From an uncultured Myxococcales bacterium (GTDB lineage Bacteria; Myxococcota_A; Polyangia; Polyangiales; Polyangiaceae), in assembly GCA_937902985.1 (NCBI GenBank), contig CALFNG010000255.1:1-64000 (forward strand): a DNA stretch of 64,000 bases, read 5' to 3'. The position numbers and the translations under genes were made by a program. The notes beneath the pieces are model-generated. The model searched no databases. It was not told where the DNA came from and saw only the letters and a program-made list of their open reading frames with translations. Of the stretch, positions 35,863 to 45,328 are shown one piece after another (the stretch's first letter is position 1; every line of letters begins with the position of its first letter).

Positions 35863-36887
35863 GCGCCGCCCTCGGGTGGCGGCGCTTCCCGGGTGAGGGC
35901 GGCGAACACGTCTTCGAGCGAGCCGCCCGACGGGTGCGCTTCGCGGACGCCGAGCCCGCGGGCGACCAGGGCAGCGACGCAGCGCTCGACGCCGAGGGCG
36001 CGCGCTTCGACCGTTGCCCCCGCGGCGAACCCGACACGGAGACGCTGCACGTACCCATGCGCCTGCCCGTCTAAGAGGCCGGCGACGTCGCTGGCCGCGT
36101 CGTCGGCGCCGACGCGCGCGACCTCGACCACCCCTTCCACGGCGCGCAGGATCGTCGCGGCGATCGCGGCGTCGCCGCGCACGGAGAGGTCGGCGGTCGT
36201 CCCCCCGCGGAGGGCGCGAATCTCGTCGGTCGGTCCCTGCGCCACGAGCTTGCCGTGGTGCATCAGGAGGACACGCGTCGCGCAGGCCTCGACCTCGCCG
36301 AGGATGTGCGTCGAGAGAACGACCGTGTGCTCGCGCCCGAGGTCGCGAACGAGCTGGCGCACGTCCCGGATCTGGTTCGGATCGAGGCCCGCGGTGGGCT
36401 CGTCGAGAATGACGATGGGCGGACGCGCGACGATCGCGTCCGCGAGCCCGACGCGCTGCCGGTACCCCTTCGAGAGGTGCCCGATGCGCTGGTTCGCGAC
36501 GTCGATGCAGGCCGCTCGCGTCATGGCCTCTTCGACGCGCACGCGGCGGCCGGCCCGCGGCACGCGTTTGAGCTCGGCGCGGAAGCGCAGGTACTCGACG
36601 ACGCGCATCTCCGGGTGCAGGGGCACTGCCTCGGGCATGTACCCGATGCTACGCCGGGCCTCGAACGAGTCGGTGACCACGTCGTGCCCGTCGATGGTGA
36701 CCGCCCCGGCGGTCGGCCCGAGGAACCCGGCGAGGATCCGGAGCGTCGTGCTCTTGCCGGCGCCGTTCGGGCCGAGGAAACCGACGACCTCGCCCTTCCC
36801 CACCTCGAACGAGACGTCGTCGACGGCGACCTGAGCGCGGCCGGTCGCGCTCCAGTAGCGCTTCGTCAGGCCGGACACGCGGATCAC
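35859..36887 (-). CDS. ABC transporter ATP-binding protein
   Basis: 342-residue cytoplasmic ATPase. Walker A GFLGPNGAGKSTTLRILAG, signature HLSKGYRQRVGLA (LSKGYRQ in place of LSGGQ, usual in this subgroup), Walker B VILDEPTAGLD and the switch His in VVLSTHILGE. The C-terminal ~110 residues form the extra domain common in exporters of the CcmA/GldA type. First gene of the four-gene exporter operon; GTG start. Upstream DNA to the divergent SUMF1 gene contains a dispersed repeat. Confidence 0.95.
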   Translation of the reverse strand: MIRVSGLTKRYWSATGRAQVAVDDVSFEVGKGEVVGFLGPNGAGKSTTLRILAGFLGPTAGAVTIDGHDVVTDSFEARRSIGYMPEAVPLHPEMRVVEYLRFRAELKRVPRAGRRVRVEEAMTRAACIDVANQRIGHLSKGYRQRVGLADAIVARPPIVILDEPTAGLDPNQIRDVRQLVRDLGREHTVVLSTHILGEVEACATRVLLMHHGKLVAQGPTDEIRALRGGTTADLSVRGDAAIAATILRAVEGVVEVARVGADDAASDVAGLLDGQAHGYVQRLRVGFAAGATVEARALGVERCVAALVARGLGVREAHPSGGSLEDVFAALTREAPPPEGGA

Positions 36888-36943
36888 GGGGGCGTTCTAC
36901 CCCGGCTCCCCGGCGAGAGCGAAGCGCCCGGCGGGCCATCCCC

Positions 36944-36986
36944 CCTCTCGGCCCTCTGCGCCCTCTGCGGCCACTCTCTCTCGCGG
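36944..36986. repeat. Dispersed CTCTGCG-type repeat, copy in a divergent promoter region
   Basis: CTCTCGGCCCTCTGCGCCCTCTGCGGCCACTCTCTCTCGCGG, related to copies at 3384-3431 and 31071-31241. This one lies between the start codons of divergent genes, so the repeat is not limited to transcript ends. Confidence 0.65.
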
Positions 36987-37048
36987 ACTCTCGCGGAACC
37001 GCGGGCAGTTTCCGGGGCGCCGGCGGTACCGTCTGCTACTTGGAGTTC

Positions 37049-38008
37049 GTGAAGACGCGCGTCGCCCGGCTCGCAGGTTCGGTTGCGTTCGCCTTTCTCG
37101 CGTGTGCCCGGAGCGAGGCCGCTCCGTCGACGAGCGCGCCGGTGGTCGCGACCGCGTCTGCGACCGCGTCCGAGCCGGCGTCCACGTCCGCGTCCACGAC
37201 CACGCCGTCCGCGTCCACGTCCACGTCCGTGCCTGCCCCCCTGCCCCCGCACATGCTGCTCGTCCCGGCCGGGTCCTTCACCATGGGGACGGATACCGGC
37301 GGCGAAGGCGACGAGCACCCGGCGCACACGGTCACGCTCGCCGCGTTCTGGCTCGACAAGACCGAGGTCACGAATGGCGCGTGGGACGAGTGCGTCGCGG
37401 CGGGCGCGTGCCGGCCCAAGTCAGCGAGCGTGCGCGCCGAACACCCCGACTTCAACGGCCCGAACCAGCCGGTGAGCGGAGTCTCCTGGGACGACGCGCG
37501 CGGATACTGCGCCTGGCGCGGCAGGCGCTTGCCGCGTGAGGCCGAATTCGAGAAGGCCGCGCGCGGAACCGACGACCGCCGCTACGCCTGGGGCAACGAC
37601 CCGCCGACGCGCGACCGCGCGGTGTTCTCGGCCGGACGCACCGAAGACGTCGGCACTCATCCCTCCGGTCGCGGCCCCTACGGGCACGACGACCTCGCGG
37701 GCAACGTGTGGGAATGGATGGAGGACGAGTACGACCCGTACGCTTACCGCCGGTCAGGCGCGCCCGAAGGTGTCCCCGGCGCGTGCGCCGAGATCATGGC
37801 CGCGCAGGACGAGCTCCGGCGTGACTACGAGCAAGGCTTCACCGGCACCAACCCCATTCCCACCGAGTGCGAGCACGCGATTCGCGGCGGCGCGTACAAC
37901 TACGATCCTCACGGCCTGCGCGTGACGAACCGCGTGCACCATCCCGGCAAGTACCGGATCCCGATGCTAGGGGTGCGCTGCGCGAAGGATGCACCTCGCA
38001 GTCCTTGA
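37049..38008 (+). CDS. SUMF1/FGE-like lipoprotein
   Basis: About 319 residues. Signal peptide with lipobox FAFLAC (about residue 20), a Ser/Thr/Ala repeat tether (STSASTTTPSASTSTSV), then a compact SUMF1 domain: MLLVPAGSFTMGTDTGGEGD, FWLDKTEVTNGAWDECV, PVSGVSWDDARGYCAWRGRR, GHDDLAGNVWEWMEDEYDPY and AIRGGAYNY. It matches the standard sulfatase-modifying-factor pattern better than the longer SUMF1 protein at 13462. The second active-site Cys arrangement of true FGEs is not evident, so a non-catalytic surface role is likely. GTG at 37049 with GGAG five bases upstream; TTG at 37040 is the track start. Confidence 0.9.
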   Translation: MKTRVARLAGSVAFAFLACARSEAAPSTSAPVVATASATASEPASTSASTTTPSASTSTSVPAPLPPHMLLVPAGSFTMGTDTGGEGDEHPAHTVTLAAFWLDKTEVTNGAWDECVAAGACRPKSASVRAEHPDFNGPNQPVSGVSWDDARGYCAWRGRRLPREAEFEKAARGTDDRRYAWGNDPPTRDRAVFSAGRTEDVGTHPSGRGPYGHDDLAGNVWEWMEDEYDPYAYRRSGAPEGVPGACAEIMAAQDELRRDYEQGFTGTNPIPTECEHAIRGGAYNYDPHGLRVTNRVHHPGKYRIPMLGVRCAKDAPRSP

Positions 38009-38106
38009 TTGGCCGCCCCGATGCCGCGCGGAGGGACGCAGCTGTAACCAATACGTCGCACGGCTGCACCGCAGGCTCATGGTAGAGCCCCTCCCGCGGC
38101 TGGGGC

Positions 38107-39246
38107 ATGCGAGCGATCTCACTTCTTCGCGGGTTTCTAGGAATGGGCCTTGGCCTCGGGCTCATGGCATGCACAGGGAGCGGCGACGATTACGCGTCGG
38201 TAGCCGCCGCCCCTCTCTCCGCCGACGCAAGCGTTCAAGATGGGGGGATCGGCGACGCGACGCTGACCGAGGGCGCTGCACCCGATGGCGGAGCCGGCAT
38301 CGACGCCGCGTCAGACGCGCCAGGTACCCTGGCCGCTCTGCGCGTGGCCAACTGGTCGGCGAGCGCTCCGATGGTCGATTTTTGTATCGCCCCGCACGGT
38401 ACGAACGCGTTTCGGCGGCCTGTGCTTGCGGACCTCGCGGTCGCCATCAGCGAGGCGGGCCTCGTCGACGCGGGGTCGTCGGCCGTGGCATTCCCCCAGG
38501 CCAGTGCCTATTTTCTCGTCGCCCCGGGTCAGTACGACGCCCGGCTCGTGCCCGGTGGGGCCCCCGATTGCTCTGCGAAGATCGTCCCGGACGCAACCGC
38601 ATTGCCCGTGTTCGACGCCGGTCAACAAGCGACGATTGCGCTCATCGGTGCACTGGACTCGGACGGTGGGAAAAGGCCTCTCTCGATCGCGGCCTACTTT
38701 GACGACATCCGCGACGTCTACGCTCCGCCCCCCAGCGGAGGCGCGGCCGACAGCGGCGCGCCAGGCGACGGAGGCGCGGCGACCGACGGCAACATCAACG
38801 CCGTCGCACCGCTCGACTCCAGTGTGCCGCAGGGCCGCCTGGCCGTTCGAGCGATCAACGCCAAACCCGGCGGCCTTCAGAACATCGATATCGGAATCGT
38901 TTCGAGTGTGACCGACGGCGCCCAGCTGGTGCCTTTCTTTCTCGGGATCCCTTACGGCGCATCGAGCCGTTCAGCATCCAACTTCAGCGTCGTGGCCGAC
39001 CCGAACGGCTACGCGCCGGCCGCCCCGCTCGTCGCCACGGACCTCATCGCGGTGCGCGCCATGGGTGCCCCGAACAACCTGGCCCTCGGGTCCGGCGTAT
39101 CCGCGGCGGCTGGCGCCGTATTGACCTTCGTTGTGGTCGATACGCTTTCACCATCGAAATCCAGCCCGACCGCACAGCTCGTCGAGTGCCTCGACAACGT
39201 CGGGACGCTCGGCCTCACGGGCAGTTGCGCCGTCGTCTCGCAGTGA
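38107..39246 (+). CDS. DUF4397-like lipoprotein
   Basis: 379 residues. Signal peptide ends with lipobox GLMAC, followed by a long Asp/Gly/Ala tether (DASVQDGGIGDATL). Two beta-rich segments follow: LAALRVANWSASAPMVDFCI and RLAVRAINAKPGGLQNIDIG; each starts with the 'LRV.N....P.VD..' pattern of DUF4397 domains. A second Gly/Asp-rich spacer (GGAADSGAPGDGG) separates them. Surface-exposed lipoprotein of unknown role. It sits 98 bases after the SUMF1 lipoprotein on the same strand. Confidence 0.8.
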   Translation: MRAISLLRGFLGMGLGLGLMACTGSGDDYASVAAAPLSADASVQDGGIGDATLTEGAAPDGGAGIDAASDAPGTLAALRVANWSASAPMVDFCIAPHGTNAFRRPVLADLAVAISEAGLVDAGSSAVAFPQASAYFLVAPGQYDARLVPGGAPDCSAKIVPDATALPVFDAGQQATIALIGALDSDGGKRPLSIAAYFDDIRDVYAPPPSGGAADSGAPGDGGAATDGNINAVAPLDSSVPQGRLAVRAINAKPGGLQNIDIGIVSSVTDGAQLVPFFLGIPYGASSRSASNFSVVADPNGYAPAAPLVATDLIAVRAMGAPNNLALGSGVSAAAGAVLTFVVVDTLSPSKSSPTAQLVECLDNVGTLGLTGSCAVVSQ

Positions 39247-39275
39247 ACCCCGTCTCGCGAAGCGGGGCTGTTCAC
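39243..39275 (+). terminator. Hairpin spanning the stop of the DUF4397-like gene
   Basis: GTGAACCCCG-tctcgcgaag-CGGGG-ctg-TTCAC forms a two-part stem around the TGA stop. There is no T-tract, so it may stabilise the transcript end rather than terminate it alone. The 205 bases to the next gene contain no credible ORF. Confidence 0.4.
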
Positions 39276-39451
39276 GGCGGCCCCCGCGGATACCGCGATG
39301 AAACGTTACGACGGCGTGGTGGCTGTGTGACTTTGTCAGACAACCCCCCTGCGGCCGTTGCCTCGACGGAACCTATGGGCGATGGTGCCGGGCGCTCGGC
39401 GCCCACGGCGTCCCTGGCGGAAACGCTTGCTGAAGACGACCTTCCTCGACC

Positions 39452-42400
39452 ATGATAGCCGCAGCGCGGAAAGCGACCGGACTGCTCGTATCCGCGGTCC
39501 TTGCGACGGCCGCCGCCGGATGCGGCTCCGGGGACGACACGACGTCGACGTTCGTGACCAACGTCGTCGGCCCGGATAGCGGGTCGGACGCTACCACCGC
39601 ACCGCCGCGAAACGCAGACGCGGGGGGCCCCGACGTCGACCGCCCAGAGGTCGGCGTCAGCGACAGCACGACGGGCGCCCCGGTCGCGATGTTCTCGTCG
39701 GCATCGGTCGACGTTGGACTTGTCCCCTGCAGTGGAAAAGGAACCGCCGCGCTCCACGTCCAGAACACGGGCACGAGCGTTCTGGCCCTGAGCGTGGTGA
39801 CCACCGGAAGCGTCTTCTCGGCGGTGCCCACGAGCCTGACGATTCCGCCGGGGCTCGACGACGGGGGGTCCACCGGGACGCTCATCATCACGGCCGACGT
39901 TCCGGGCTCGTCTGCCGCAGCCATTCCGCTGACCGGCTCGCTCACTCTGTTCACGAACGACCCGGCTCGGTCGAACGTGACCTTGCCCCTGTCCGTGACG
40001 CCAAGCGGCGCGACCATCGTCTTCCAGGATGCAACGGCGGTCAGTTTTCCTACGACCGGCGTGAATCAAGCCGCCTCGGCGCTGGCGGTAACGCTCGCGA
40101 ATCGCGGGAACGCCCCGGCTACAGTCAACATTGGTGCTCCCCAGAATCCGTTTTACCTCACGGGGTCGGCTGACGGGGGCGGGGGCCCGATCGACGTCGG
40201 TCGCACCTACTCTGCGAGCTTTGGCTTCACCCCGACCGACGCAGCGCTGAAGTCTCAGATTGCAATCGTCACCATCACTAGCCCGACGTGCGGCGCGAAC
40301 GTGGCGTCGATCTCGCTGACCGGCCAGGGCGCGCTCGGCAACGTGACGGGGTACCCGACGGCCCCCCTTGATTTCGGGTTTGCCGATTGCGGAGGGAGCG
40401 CGCCCGCGCCAGCGCAGTTCCTTCTGACGAATACTGGACCCGCCGCGGCACACGTCACGAAGGCGTCGATCTCGGGACCGGGCTTCAGCACAAGCACGGC
40501 AGTCGGCCAGGTGATCCCCGGCGGCGGCGGCACGCTCCTCGTCAACGTCAACGCCCCCGCCGTTCCGAACGTCTCTTCGCTGACGCCGATTGCCGCGACC
40601 TTGACCCTGCAGACCGACGCGGACACATCGGCACAGACGATTGCCCTCACGGAAGAACCGCACGGCGCCGTTCTCGTTTTCGACACTTCAGCTAACCCAA
40701 ATTTCGGCAGCTTCGGGCAATCGGTCCTTCTTCAGGCCACATCCCAAAACTTCAGCGTCAAGAACACCGGCACGGGTGCGGCGGTCGTAACGCTCTCGGC
40801 TGGAACCACCGGCTCGGCGCCCGCGCCCTTCACGGTCTCGAATCCGAGCTTCTCGATCCCTGCGGCCGGCGCCCAGACCGACGCCGTCATCTTCGCGCCA
40901 ACTGCCGCGAACAACGCGGGCTCGCTCTCGATGAACGCCACGGGCACGCTTTGCGCGCCATTGCCGTCGTCACTGCCGCTCTCGGGCGCCGGCGTCGGCG
41001 CGGGCCCATCGATAAACCCCACGTCTCTGACGTTCCCGGCCTTCTGCGGCGGGCCCCCCCCTGCTCCCGCCACCTTCACGGTCCGAAACGACGGCCAGGC
41101 CAACCTGAACTGGTCGATGAGCCCCGTCACGGGCGCGGGCAGCGAGCGATACACGCTCTCGGCTTCACCCGCGCCGGGCCTGCTCATGCCGGGAAAGACT
41201 TCGACGGTGACGGTCACCGCGGCCGCCATACCGTCCCCGACGCCGAACCCTCGCCCGTCTTCATACGCCTCGCACGTCACGATCACGACCGACGTACCGT
41301 TCGACAATCCGCACACCGTCACTCTGGGCGAGACGCCCCTCGGTGATGTGCTCTCCGTGTCACGCTCCAACCTTTCGTTCGGGCAGTTTCCGATCGGTAC
41401 GTCCACGATCGCGCAAACGTTCATCGTAACGAACGACGCCAATCTGGGCTCGCCGGCGGCGACCCTCTCCGTCTCGCCGGACGGTTCCGGTGCGAGCGCC
41501 TATTCAATTGCGCCGGCAACGATCGGGAACCTCGCCCCGGGCGGTGGCGTTTCCGGCTTGGAGAGCGTGACGTTCCGTCCCGGGGACGCGATACCCTACC
41601 AAGCCAAGGTCGCGCTCGCGTCTACCGACAGGCTGTGTTCGCCGCTCCCTCCGGAGATCCAGCTCATGGGCACGGGAACGCAAGGCAAGGTCAGCGTCTC
41701 CGCGACCACCCTCGCCTTCGGCACCGATGCGAACGACCCCGGGGGCCTGGTGAACTGCGGGTCGACTGGACTCGCGCACACGTTCACCATCTCGAACATC
41801 GGAAATCAGCTCTTCAACGTCACGGGGCTGTCGCTCGGGCTGGGCGCCATGTCGCCTTACGTCGTCTCGGGCGACGCGGCGACACTTCCGGCGGCAGCTC
41901 CGATCGGCGCCAGCCTCACCGTCACGGTGACGCCCAAGGCGATTCCAGCGAATGTCACGAATCCGAACGATGCCACACCATTCACCGACACGTTGACGGT
42001 TTCGACGGACGCCGCGCTTGACGCGCCACACCGGATCGCGCTGGTCATGCAGGCTCGTGGCGCCGTGATCACCGACACGCCGCTCGCCACGACATGGGAC
42101 TTCGGGACGCTCGGCAACGGGCGGATCGGCACCTTTTCGAGCACGGTGACGAACACGGGCAACGCGGACGCCTCGATCGCGTTCTCGGGGCTCACCAACC
42201 CGACCATCTTCGGCTTGCAGGGGAGCCCCACGACGATCGCTGCCAACGCCGTCACCGACATTATGGGGCAGTTCTCGCCGCCTGCGACGAACCAGGTCTG
42301 GACCGACCACGGAACGCTGATCGTGACGCCGGCCCAGGTCTTCTGCGAACCGCTCCCGGCCGCCTGGAACCGTCCGGCGATCAGCTTGTCCGGATCCTCG

Positions 42401-43114
42401 ATCGGTGGAAGTCTACCGGTTACCGTCTCAGGGAATCTGGCGTTTCCGACGACGGATTGCGGAAGCGCGGGGCCGGCGGCCCAGTCGATCACGCTGACCA
42501 ACACGACGGCCGTGCCCTACGTCTACACGGCCGCGCTGAGCTACGGGGCGTTCTATACGCTGCAGAACCCGACCCAGGGCGACGCGGGGGCCGGGATCAT
42601 CGCGGGTCACGGGGTGGTCGTGCTCGGGGTGACTCCGGTCACGGTCGCGCCCGGGCCTGGAGTCGTCGCCGGCTCGGCACCCTATGCCGACAATCTCGTC
42701 ATTGCCATTCAGTCGCAAACGCCGAGCGGCGTCACGCTCCCCATCTCGTGGACGCTCAACGGCGCGATGCTGTCGCTGCCCGAGGGCATGGGCCCGAACA
42801 AGGACTCGACGGGCAACCAGTTCTACGTCGCCGACAGTCAAAGCGGGCTCACTCTCCCGATGGACAACTCGGGCACCGCAACGGCCTCGGTTCAGTTCGG
42901 AATTCAACCACTGGGCGCGTTCACCGTAACTCCGACGCCGCCCATCGCCATCGAGCCGAACATTCGCGCTCTGCCGCGCCTCAGCAGCGCTTCAGCAGAC
43001 ACCGCGTGCCCGGCCCTCACCGCCGGGTCGGCTACTTTTCTCTACTCCGGGCCGGTGTGCCGGCCGTTTCAGTTTCCGAAGATCACGATCCAATCCTGCG
43101 CCGGTGCGTTCTGA
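39452..43114 (+). CDS. Large choice-of-anchor/ASH-domain surface lipoprotein
   Basis: 1220 residues. Signal peptide with lipobox TAAAGC (about residue 24) and a Gly/Asp/Pro tether, then about nine immunoglobulin-like beta-sandwich repeats of roughly 120 residues. Each opens with a strand such as PLDFGFADCGG, SLTFPAFCGG, NLSFGQFPIG, TWDFGTLGNG or NLAFPTTDCG and contains an F/V.NTG segment (FLLTNTGPAAAHV, FTVRNDGQANLNW). This is the ASPM-SPD2-Hydin / choice-of-anchor-D pattern common in myxobacterial surface proteins. Probably an adhesive or structural outer-membrane lipoprotein. It ends 39 bases before the cNMP-fold gene and may head its operon. Confidence 0.85.
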   Translation: MIAAARKATGLLVSAVLATAAAGCGSGDDTTSTFVTNVVGPDSGSDATTAPPRNADAGGPDVDRPEVGVSDSTTGAPVAMFSSASVDVGLVPCSGKGTAALHVQNTGTSVLALSVVTTGSVFSAVPTSLTIPPGLDDGGSTGTLIITADVPGSSAAAIPLTGSLTLFTNDPARSNVTLPLSVTPSGATIVFQDATAVSFPTTGVNQAASALAVTLANRGNAPATVNIGAPQNPFYLTGSADGGGGPIDVGRTYSASFGFTPTDAALKSQIAIVTITSPTCGANVASISLTGQGALGNVTGYPTAPLDFGFADCGGSAPAPAQFLLTNTGPAAAHVTKASISGPGFSTSTAVGQVIPGGGGTLLVNVNAPAVPNVSSLTPIAATLTLQTDADTSAQTIALTEEPHGAVLVFDTSANPNFGSFGQSVLLQATSQNFSVKNTGTGAAVVTLSAGTTGSAPAPFTVSNPSFSIPAAGAQTDAVIFAPTAANNAGSLSMNATGTLCAPLPSSLPLSGAGVGAGPSINPTSLTFPAFCGGPPPAPATFTVRNDGQANLNWSMSPVTGAGSERYTLSASPAPGLLMPGKTSTVTVTAAAIPSPTPNPRPSSYASHVTITTDVPFDNPHTVTLGETPLGDVLSVSRSNLSFGQFPIGTSTIAQTFIVTNDANLGSPAATLSVSPDGSGASAYSIAPATIGNLAPGGGVSGLESVTFRPGDAIPYQAKVALASTDRLCSPLPPEIQLMGTGTQGKVSVSATTLAFGTDANDPGGLVNCGSTGLAHTFTISNIGNQLFNVTGLSLGLGAMSPYVVSGDAATLPAAAPIGASLTVTVTPKAIPANVTNPNDATPFTDTLTVSTDAALDAPHRIALVMQARGAVITDTPLATTWDFGTLGNGRIGTFSSTVTNTGNADASIAFSGLTNPTIFGLQGSPTTIAANAVTDIMGQFSPPATNQVWTDHGTLIVTPAQVFCEPLPAAWNRPAISLSGSSIGGSLPVTVSGNLAFPTTDCGSAGPAAQSITLTNTTAVPYVYTAALSYGAFYTLQNPTQGDAGAGIIAGHGVVVLGVTPVTVAPGPGVVAGSAPYADNLVIAIQSQTPSGVTLPISWTLNGAMLSLPEGMGPNKDSTGNQFYVADSQSGLTLPMDNSGTATASVQFGIQPLGAFTVTPTPPIAIEPNIRALPRLSSASADTACPALTAGSATFLYSGPVCRPFQFPKITIQSCAGAF

Positions 43115-43153
43115 GGTCCGACGCTTTGCTCGAACTCGTTGAGGAGGCAATCC

Positions 43154-45328
43154 ATGGCCAGTAAACGCCCGACCCGCCCCGTTGCCGCGGAGCGCCAGGA
43201 GGCCGGGTCCGCCGATTTGCCGCTCGATCACGCCCTGTCGCTTCTCCTGGCCGACGAGACGGAGAACGCGCTCCGGTGGGGCGCCGCCGTGCTCGAGGGC
43301 GGCCCCTGGACGCCCGGTGCACTGGTCATCACCGCGCGCCTTCTCGACCAGATGGGCCGACGGCGCGCGGCCGTCGAGGGCCTGAATCTGGCGATCAATC
43401 AGGCGATCATCGAGGGCAATCTGCCGCTCGCGATGGCTGCCCTCGGCGACCTGCGGTCGTGCGGTGCCGACGTCGAGGTCCCGCTCGACCAGATCGCCTC
43501 CGCGTTCTGCGTGGGTTCCGATCGGCTCCATCAAGACGAGGCCGAGTCCTTGTCTCCGCAGCTCGCAGAGTTCCGCCCGCTGAGCCCCTTTCTCACGGGC
43601 CCCGCGCTGGCATCCAAGGCGGCGCAGATCGTCGAGACCGTGCGACGCACGGAGCACGACGACAAGGACGAGGGTCCAGCGAGAATCGCGCCGCTGCCCC
43701 TCTTCAGCGCCCTCGGCAAAGAGGCACTCCACGATCTGCTGGCGGCCTTCGAGACCCTGACCGTCCCCACGGGCCACGCCGTGATCCGCGAGGGTGAGGA
43801 GGAGGCGGCCGCGTACATCGTCGCTCGCGGTGAGCTCGAAGTCTCGCGGCGCGCCACCGATGCCAACGGAAAGCCCATCGTCGTCGCGCGCCTCGGAAGC
43901 GGCGCATTCTTCGGTGAAATGGCGCTCCTCTCCCAGCTTCCCGGGGCCGCCAGTGTGATCGCGACGCGCCCCTCGATTCTGCTCGTCGCCAAGCGCGAGG
44001 ATCTCGAGGCCGTCGTCGAGAAACACCCGGAAGTCGCCGCCGAGCTCGCGGCGCATTGCCGACGGCAGTCCGTGGCGAACCTCGGCTGGGCGTCGCCCGT
44101 CGTGCTGGCGATCCCACCCCGCGAGCGCGCCGCCCTGGTCGAGCACTTCGAAACGCGCGTCTTCGAGGCGGGCGACAAGCTCGTCGAGGCGGGCGAAGAG
44201 GCGCGCGGCCTGCATCTCATCGTTTCGGGAGAGATCGGGATCGTCGCCCATGAGGGCGGCGAACGAATCTCCCTCGCGACGCTTACGGCGGGAGAGACGG
44301 TTGGCGAAGTCGAGCTCGTTCTCTGCCGGAATTCAGTGGCAGACGCGATCGCAGTCCGGCCTACGGCGACTCTCTTCTTGCCGCGCGAAGAGTTCTTCGC
44401 CCTCGTTCAAGACCACCCCCCCATCTTGCACGGTCTGTACGGGATCGCCGTCCGACGGCACGCTGAGACGAATCTCGCGCTCGGCGCCGGTTCGTCCGCG
44501 GCGCTCGACGAGGCCTGGCACGCAGACATCTCGGAGGACGCGGCCGCCCTCGTCGAGCCGGCGCCGCGTGCGACCCCAACTGCGGGGCAACGGATCTCTC
44601 CGCTGGCCCGCGGGACCTTGGGGATCTCCAGGGCGAGCTCGGCGCCGCCAGCGCGCTCCCCAACGCTTCCGCCACCTTTGCCGCCGCCGCCACCGCCGGT
44701 GACCATGGCCAGCACGCCGCTGCCCCCCGTCACTTCCACGATCCCCGGGCTGCCGGTGCCTCGACGCACCACGAATCCGCCGGCAGTCCCGGCCTCCGTT
44801 CGGCCCAACGAGTTCGCGCGTGCGTCGAGCAAGGTCTCGAGCTTTGCGCCGCTGACCGCTTCCACATCGTCGGGCGGAGAGGCGTCTTCTCCCTTCGCCG
44901 CGCGAACGCTGGGGGTCGTCGCGCTCGTGGCGGCCGCGGCCGGGGTCATCGCGGTCCTGGCGACGCGTGGCTCGCAGGGGAACGCCCTCCCCACGCCGCC
45001 CCCCGCCGCCGCTCATGCGCCCGTCGCCGCACCGCTGCCGTCTCCCAGTCCGGCCGCGGACTGGACCGCTGCTCCCGTCGAGACAGCCCGACCGACCGTG
45101 GCGCCCCGGCCCGTCGCCCCGCATGTCGTCACGAAACCGAAGGTCGTCGTGGAGCCGAACCCGGTGTTCCGCGCCGGCGACGGCCCGACGCATGGCGCCG
45201 CACCGGTGGCGAGCCAGCTCTCCCCCTCCTCGGCGACCGCCGCGCCGCCTGCGCACTCGGCGACCTCGCCCGCAGGTTCAACAGACGTGCGCGCGATCGG
45301 CGCGGGCGAGTTCGGAGGACGCGAGTGA
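43154..45328 (+). CDS. Double cyclic-nucleotide-binding-fold membrane protein
   Basis: 724 residues. N-terminal helical region (about 20-130) with a TPR-like segment, then two CRP-type beta-rolls: residues about 180-300 (GEEEAAAYIVARGELEV; GAFFGEMALLSQLPGAASVI) and 320-435 (HLIVSGEIGIVAHEG; GETVGEVELVLCRNSVADAI). The phosphate-binding Arg expected after FGE.AL is replaced (QLPGAAS), so ligand binding is doubtful. A Pro/Ser/Thr-rich stretch follows, then one membrane helix near 582-605 (TLGVVALVAAAAGVIAVLAT) and a Pro/Ala-rich tail outside. Start at ATG after GAGGAGG. Coupled by GTGA to the next TPR protein; part of a kinase operon. Confidence 0.88.
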   Translation: MASKRPTRPVAAERQEAGSADLPLDHALSLLLADETENALRWGAAVLEGGPWTPGALVITARLLDQMGRRRAAVEGLNLAINQAIIEGNLPLAMAALGDLRSCGADVEVPLDQIASAFCVGSDRLHQDEAESLSPQLAEFRPLSPFLTGPALASKAAQIVETVRRTEHDDKDEGPARIAPLPLFSALGKEALHDLLAAFETLTVPTGHAVIREGEEEAAAYIVARGELEVSRRATDANGKPIVVARLGSGAFFGEMALLSQLPGAASVIATRPSILLVAKREDLEAVVEKHPEVAAELAAHCRRQSVANLGWASPVVLAIPPRERAALVEHFETRVFEAGDKLVEAGEEARGLHLIVSGEIGIVAHEGGERISLATLTAGETVGEVELVLCRNSVADAIAVRPTATLFLPREEFFALVQDHPPILHGLYGIAVRRHAETNLALGAGSSAALDEAWHADISEDAAALVEPAPRATPTAGQRISPLARGTLGISRASSAPPARSPTLPPPLPPPPPPVTMASTPLPPVTSTIPGLPVPRRTTNPPAVPASVRPNEFARASSKVSSFAPLTASTSSGGEASSPFAARTLGVVALVAAAAGVIAVLATRGSQGNALPTPPPAAAHAPVAAPLPSPSPAADWTAAPVETARPTVAPRPVAPHVVTKPKVVVEPNPVFRAGDGPTHGAAPVASQLSPSSATAAPPAHSATSPAGSTDVRAIGAGEFGGRE

